The position numbers and the translations under genes were made by a program. Of a DNA stretch of 64,000 nucleotides, positions 59,581-64,000 are shown piece by piece (the stretch's first letter is position 1; every line of letters begins with the position of its first letter). The DNA is from Mantis religiosa (taxonomy: Eukaryota; Arthropoda; Insecta; Mantodea; Mantidae): positions 16,174,466 through 16,238,465 of the forward strand of contig CM060950.1 of NCBI GenBank assembly GCA_030765055.1, given 5' to 3'. The notes beneath the pieces were generated by a model. That model saw nothing but the letters and a program-made list of their open reading frames with translations. It ran no database searches and was not told where the DNA came from.

Positions 59581-61434
59581 AAGAGATCATATACCAAAAC
59601 AAACTCACAATGCAGGAGAACATCTTAGTATGGAAAAACAGGTTGGATGGTTGCTATCAAATTTTAAGCAGTGGGCAATGAAGCCAATTCCTAACTTGCC
59701 CTCCAGCATTTTGATATTATGTTGGTATGCTGACTAAAGTTTGGGCAGTGTAGCAGGTGCTTTCCATCCATATTTTCTATAAGTGAACTGAGAGGACAGA
59801 GAGGATATCTCGCTACACCAACCCAAGTAATGATTTTTGAGACCCTCATATGCTGTTAGATGACACATTTTCTGTATTATATTGATTTTAGTCATGTTAT
59901 TATATAAATTTTCCCATAATTTTCCCTTTGTAATATATTTTGTTCTTCAATTCTTTGATGATATGTTGAGACAATTGTTCTTTTGATGGAGTGATGACTG
60001 AGAGGTTCATATGAAATTGGCGAAAATTTAGTGCCATTTGGTAGAAAGTCAGCTCCTTCATTACCCTGTATTCTGCAATGTGCTATATCTACTGAAGTAT
60101 TGGTCTCTTATTTAAGTTTATGAGCTGTTCTATGATTTTATGGCATTTACAAATATTTAGGTTTCTACATGTTATATCAGATGCTATGGATATTATAGCT
60201 GGTTTAACGTAAGATAATAGCATAACTTTTGCAGATTTATTTATATAGTATAGAACATTTTCTAAGTACTGAAGAATTGATGAAATTTCTCCATCAAATT
60301 TTGCATAGTAGAAACTTAAATTTTTGTACAAAGAGAAGACTTGGCATGTTGCACCACTGCCAGTACCTCTGCTTTTGTAAGCTGGAACCATCAGTGTAAA
60401 CCTGTATCCATTCATGGGCAGGATATTTTAAAATTAAATTCATTATTCTATTGTCATTTGTTTCAGGTCAAATGAAGAGGTTTCAGATTCCGTAAATGCT
60501 TTAACTAAATATACATAGCATTCAGTATAAATGGTTCTAATGGGTTGATACTAGTTTGTAAGATTTCTTTTGAGCAAGGAAGTTTCAACCTTTGTTTGAT
60601 AACTTTGAATTTAGCAAGAAAGCTTTGTTGACTTTTTAAGTATAGCTGTGATTTTTTTCCCAGTCATTATGAAACAGTCCAATTAATCTTTCATATTGGA
60701 ATGATGGCTAATTTTTCAATTTCAAGATCAAGTCTTGTACTAGTTGCTAAACTCTGTAGAGCAGGTGTTGGGGTAGTTTAGACAGCTCTAGTTATTAGGT
60801 GAACTATTTAATTTTGCTGAATATTAAGCTGTTCTATATTTGTAGCTATTAATATCTCCTCAAAATATTTAAGTGTTCATCTAATATATACCTTGCGAAA
60901 AGTGTTCAAAGTTTGCGTAGTGCTTCCAATTTGCTTGCCTGAAAATCTCCTTAATAGTTGCAATTTTTCTCAATCTTTGCATACATTATCAATGTGTATT
61001 TTCCATTTTAATTTTCTATCAAAAATAATACCCAAATATTTTACTTCACATATTTCTGCCAGAGCTTTTCTTCAAATTGAAGGGAAATATTTAATGGTTT
61101 CTTTATTAGTTTCAGTAACTGATATTTTGTTTTCCATGTACTCATTTTTATTAAGTTATTGGATGTCCAATGGAAGTGTTATCAAGGACTGCTGTACTAT
61201 ATTAATTAATTGCTGACTTTTATTTTTCAGTTTAGAGTTCTGTAACACAATATCATCTGCAAGCAAGGAGATTACCGGAGGTACGCCATGGTGTGATTAA
61301 TGATATTTTGAAAATAATCATTATATTTGGTGGCAAAAAAGTGTTGAATAATGAATTTACTGATCCAATGTAACCTACTTTCTTTGATTCCTAAAATTTT
61401 AAGATTGTCAAACAGTTTGTATCTACCTCCAAAT
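59580..61434 (-). mobile_element. LINE with RNase H, minus strand, split by a Penelope element
   Basis: Minus-strand remnants in order: RT palm piece RYKLFDNLKILGIKESRLHW at 61430-61370; LADDIVLQNSKLKNKSQ near 61255, a degraded catalytic box (one Asp pair kept); VKYLGIIFDRKLKWKIHIDN near 61035; the RNase H domain at 60415-60089; and a C-terminal GKHLLHCPNFSQH near 59760. The 5' side continues beyond the inserted Penelope element at 62495 to about 62600, where similarity fades. Frames are broken throughout. Confidence 0.78.
60089..60415 (-). pseudogene. LINE RNase H domain
   Basis: Open for 108 codons: GTGSGATCQVFSLYKNLSFY, YAKFDGEISSILQYLENVLY, KVMLLSYVKPAIISIASDIT. This is the RNase H fold of RNase-H-bearing LINEs, with the Glu of DGE kept. 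The central Asp (usually LSDS) is replaced (LSYV), so the domain is dead. The same region occurs, more decayed, in the beta blocks of the array. Confidence 0.8.
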
Positions 61435-61446
61435 ATAACCAATGCA
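61435..61446. repeat. Left target-site duplication of the Penelope element
   Basis: ATAACCAATGCA, repeated exactly at 62483-62494. Confidence 0.75.
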
Positions 61447-61561
61447 CAAAGTATAAACTTGAAAGAAGCGTAGGGACAGTGAAGCACAAATTAGTACAAA
61501 AGTGAATCGAGAAGATATTGACACATTGCTTCACTCATACTGTTTATTCACAGGACATGTT

Positions 61562-61786
61562 TCAAGAGCTCTTGCTCCTATCATCAGCTGATACTCGACT
61601 AGTGTAAGTTGTAGTGGTTTCCTCTTTCTCCGTATTGTCAATAGCTGGCGTGATGTAGTTGTCAAAGATGTCCGGTGGTGGAGCTTCAAAATTCATGACT
61701 CTATGACGATTTTTGTTAATGAAGATTTTTTCCCATACGGAAAGGTCTATGGGGTGATTAACATATTTTATTAGAGATGTTTCCAA
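61562..61786 (-). pseudogene. Penelope endonuclease C-terminus, left arm
   Basis: ETSLIKYVNHPIDLSVWEKI to the same C-terminus RSKSS as the right arm. Two residues differ (DNYITPA against DKYITPS). The catalytic GIY-YIG part is deleted. Confidence 0.85.
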
Positions 61787-61885
61787 GTTGCAAGAGTTAT
61801 GTTGTGTTTTGAGAAGATTTTTTGGAATTTGTTATAGGCTGATGGGTGGAAGGTGAATTTTTTAAAAAGTTTTTTCTCTTTTTCT

Positions 61886-62415
61886 CCTTCCACCCATCAG
61901 CCTATAACAAATTCCAAAAAATCTTCTCAAAACACAACATAACTCTTGCACCACAAAATAGGTTTAATATCAGAAATTTGTTAAAAGGCCCTCCCAAAAA
62001 TTCAATCACTACCAAAGAAAAACCAGGAATCTATGAGATCAAATGTGAAACTTGCCCTAAAATTTATATAGGAAAAACGAAAAGAAATATTAACATCAGA
62101 ACTAAAGAACATATAAGAAACATTAAAAATGGTGAAACAGAAAAATCAGCAGTGGCTTTTCATTTTTTGAATACTAGACATGACATCAACTTGGAAACAT
62201 CTCTAATAAAATATGTTAATCACCCCATAGACCTTTCCGTATGGGAAAAAATCTTCATTAACAAAAATCGTCATAGAGTCATGAATTTTGAAGCTCCACC
62301 ACCGGACATCTTTGACAAATATATCACGCCATCTATTGACAATACGGAGAAAGAGGAAACCACTACAACTTACACTAGTCGAGTATCAGCTGATGATAGG
62401 AGCAAGAGCTCTTGA
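61886..62415 (+). CDS. Penelope-like element GIY-YIG endonuclease domain (5' truncated)
   Basis: The open frame (from a non-ATG codon at 61846, which lies in the palindrome centre and is not a real start) contains the end of the RT-EN linker (NKFQKIFSKHNITLAPQNRF), then the endonuclease: PGIYEIKCETCPKIYIGKTK, NINIRTKEH, FHFLNTRHDINLETSL. GIY, YIG, the catalytic Arg, the CxxC unique to Penelope-type endonucleases and later His residues are all present. The domain nicks DNA for target-primed insertion. The reverse transcriptase that should precede it is missing, so this is an intact domain of a dead copy. Stop at 62413-62415. Confidence 0.9.
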
Positions 62416-62482
62416 AACATGTCCTGTGAATAAACAGTGTGAGTGAAGCAATGTGTCAATATCTTCTCGATTCACTTTTGTA

Positions 62483-62494
62483 ATAACCAATGCA
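62483..62494. repeat. Right target-site duplication of the Penelope element
   Basis: ATAACCAATGCA, identical to 61435-61446. Confidence 0.75.
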
Positions 62495-62600
62495 TTTAAA
62501 TGGATCTTTTGTTATGTACCACAAATGGTGCTTGCTTTATATAGAACACCTTATATTGTAGCTCATAGAGATACTTTTAGCACAAAATATCCTTTCCTTA
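62495..62600 (-). mobile_element. 5' remainder of the RNase-H LINE
   Basis: Joining this to the sequence left of 61446 across the target duplication continues a minus-strand RT-like frame (KIHLNALVIFGGRYKLFDNL), so the LINE existed before the Penelope insertion. The exact 5' truncation point is unclear. Confidence 0.5.
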
Positions 62601-62618
62601 CCTCCTATTCGTTGACTT

Positions 62619-62786
62619 CTACCTTTGCATTGAAGTGGAATACTGATGTGCTTGTGGGGGAGTTGTTGTCAGTGCTGGTGGTTTAGCTGGCGGTACTACT
62701 TGCAACTCTCTCTTTGGTAATGGTGCTCTATAAATAACTTCAGCCAGTCTGTTATGGCCGGTAGAAGAGGATGGATGTGAGGTTGC
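62619..62786 (-). CDS. Predicted terminal coding exon of a host gene
   Basis: On the minus strand a pyrimidine-rich stretch ending TCTTGACAG precedes a 168-bp open segment: ATSHPSSSTGHNRLAEVIYR, then APLPKRELQVVPPAKPPALT, ending TSMQR and TAG. The segment starts in phase 0, matching the end of the upstream candidate exon. Low-complexity Pro/Thr/Ser content fits a disordered C-terminus. I do not recognise the protein. Composition is less AT-rich than its surroundings. Confidence 0.5.
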   Translation of the reverse strand, partial: ATSHPSSSTGHNRLAEVIYRAPLPKRELQVVPPAKPPALTTTPPQAHQYSTSMQR

Positions 62787-63337
62787 CTGTCAAGAGAACA
62801 GATAAATAACTTAACTTGCAGCTAAACCAGTAGATATTCATAAAATTATGTAGTATTTTCAAATTTGATTATATCTGTTGCAATGAAGGAAACTTTACCT
62901 TAGAAACTAAAAGTGTGTGAATTGCCAATGTCAAGTGATCTAATCATGTGGTGAACATTCGTTCCAAATATAACTATTAAATACAATAAAAAGAGAAATT
63001 ATTTTAGAAACTCCCAGAGATAAAATGCTAAATATACTACTGAAATTTAAATTAAAATGTGTAGATGAAACATTTAATTCTTACTCTACAAAAAATTTGT
63101 TTAGTTATTTAATGCCTACATCTTAATCCTGCAATTAATTACTAATTTAAATTGTTTCCCTGTACTTGAGAAATGGCTGGAGTGCTACTTTCTGCACGGT
63201 TTCGAGTAATTGCAACATAACATATCATTAATACAAACAAAGCAATAACATATTAAGCAGTTGATGTCCTGGAAAAATAGGTACTTTCCTCAAGTACTTC
63301 AGTAATATTAAAACACCAAATATAAATCAATACTCAC
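62787..63337 (-). other. Predicted intron between the two exons
   Basis: AT-rich, no coding potential seen. Bounded by GTGAGT at 63337-63332 and an AG acceptor at 62788-62787 on the minus strand. Confidence 0.45.
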
Positions 63338-63516
63338 AGTTAAAGCAACCCTCTCTGGGATGCGATCAAACATTAGGGTGACCATATCTCCAATTAGTGA
63401 AATCAGCCCACGTTCAATCTCTGCTCCCCAGTACAAGTGCCACAACCAGTCTTGTAGCATTCTGTGAACAAGAGCCTTGTTTTCCTCATAACATTGTCCT
63501 TTCATTTTACAAATTT
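63338..63516 (-). CDS. Predicted internal coding exon of a host gene
   Basis: Minus strand: acceptor TTGGCTTCAG, then 179 bp open as ICKMKGQCYEENKALVHRML, QDWLWHLYWGAEIERGLISL and IGDMVTLMFDRIPERVALT, then donor GTGAGTATT. The peptide looks like folded helical protein rich in Trp and Leu, not a transposon protein I know, and codon use is less AT-biased than the neighbourhood. It enters with two bases of a split codon and leaves in phase 0. The rest of the gene would lie beyond 64000. Family not recognised. Confidence 0.5.
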
Positions 63517-64000
63517 CTGAAGCCAATATTGGTCTTATTGTATCTTGTGCAGTAGCTTACTTGTGTATTTGAAATTAGCATTCATCATATAGTTACATGA
63601 ACATAAGCACTTTTCAAACAGTTATGATGAGTCACATTCACAGCATTTGCATAATTGTATGTAATACTATGGCCATGGCACTTTTGCAAAGAGCAGGTTC
63701 AAAAAGTCAGCATTCAAAATATGTTCTCCTAATATTAATTAAGTATGCACCACTTACTTCACTTTTGAGCAGCATTTCATTAACCATATTCTTAGTTTAT
63801 GTGAATATAGATTTCAAGCAGCCAAGGTCTTTCACTGCAAGCCTCTTGGTTACCACGTGTTAAAATAAATTCTCATGTATTTGAAAAAAATGCTCTACTT
63901 ATTGGTAATTATGTAAGCATTTGAGTAACATTTTACTAATCTTGTCTTCATTTTATGAGAATACAGATTAAGTACGGTCACACAGGGTTTTCTGGCAAGC
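63517..64000. other. Probable upstream intron sequence
   Basis: No convincing exon on either strand. An open plus-strand frame at 63597-63863 has no recognisable content and no support. Confidence 0.4.

Larger units (their letters stand above)
61447..62482. mobile_element. Penelope-like element, head-to-head inverted repeat
   Basis: Two copies of a 5'-truncated Penelope-like element face away from each other: a left arm on the minus strand (61447-61853) and a right arm on the plus strand (61886-62482), with a 32-bp centre. The arms are almost identical where both exist. The left arm lacks about 238 bp, equivalent to 61949-62186 and containing the GIY-YIG core, but has about 48 bp more at its outer 3' end. 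Exact 12-bp direct repeats flank the whole. It lies within the RNase-H LINE, so it is the younger insertion. Inverted partial copies are a known feature of Penelope-like elements. Confidence 0.88.

Noticed and set aside
63597..63863. 88-codon plus-strand frame near the right edge
   Set aside because: No splice or promoter context and no family resemblance; likely chance in intron sequence.

Overview
The window is AT-rich eukaryotic DNA, almost certainly from an insect with a large, repeat-laden genome. The repeat families (CGGBP1-type hAT, PIF/Harbinger, mariner, Penelope-like, Jockey and RNase-H LINEs) suit many insects. A tRNA-type SINE tail at 10.56-10.73 kb resembles SINEs I associate with cockroaches and termites, so a polyneopteran is my best guess, not a demonstrated one. 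Only two short segments, on the minus strand near the right end, look like exons of a host gene. Everything else is mobile-element debris and satellite-like repeat.

Region 1 (1-19159) holds two direct copies of one composite element, 1-7741 and 11421-19159, differing by roughly 35 substitutions by eye (about 0.5 percent) plus a few indels. The backbone is a decayed hAT transposase gene: an N-terminal zinc finger near 1.42 kb, the catalytic body at 5.4-7.07 kb, and a GC-rich end CCTCACCGGCCGCCCCTG at 7741 and 19159, exactly where the copies stop matching. Inside it lie a 998-bp PIF/Harbinger element with TTA target duplications, two unrelated mariner fragments, a Penelope-like 3' end, a (CA)n tract and an intact 287-codon ORF for an unrecognised two-membrane-segment protein. 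The spacer 7742-11420 holds SINE pieces, a near-perfect palindrome and a Penelope remnant.

Region 2 (19160-54180) is a higher-order repeat. A partial unit (19160-21020) is followed by three long units of about 9-11 kb starting near 21.0, 32.1 and 42.9 kb, and a terminal partial unit (52.3-54.2 kb). Each full unit runs: satellite, alpha, AT-rich spacer, delta, beta, P, satellite, gamma, LINE. Alpha, beta and gamma are diverged relatives of one another. The satellite is a monomer of about 80 bp alternating with (GACC)n. The LINE insertion has 13-bp target duplications, keeps its 5' UTR and ORF1 and has no ORF2. The empty version of its target site survives in the beta block.

Region 3 (54190-64000) has a minus-strand Jockey-type LINE with a deleted catalytic core, a second minus-strand LINE with RNase H, and inside that LINE a Penelope-like element as a head-to-head inverted repeat with 12-bp target duplications and an intact GIY-YIG endonuclease domain. 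Two minus-strand exon-like segments (63338-63516 and 62619-62786) join in phase and end in a stop codon.

Most retroelement remnants from 19 to 62 kb lie on the minus strand. With the nesting, this resembles a transposon graveyard such as a uni-strand piRNA locus, but sequence alone cannot show that.
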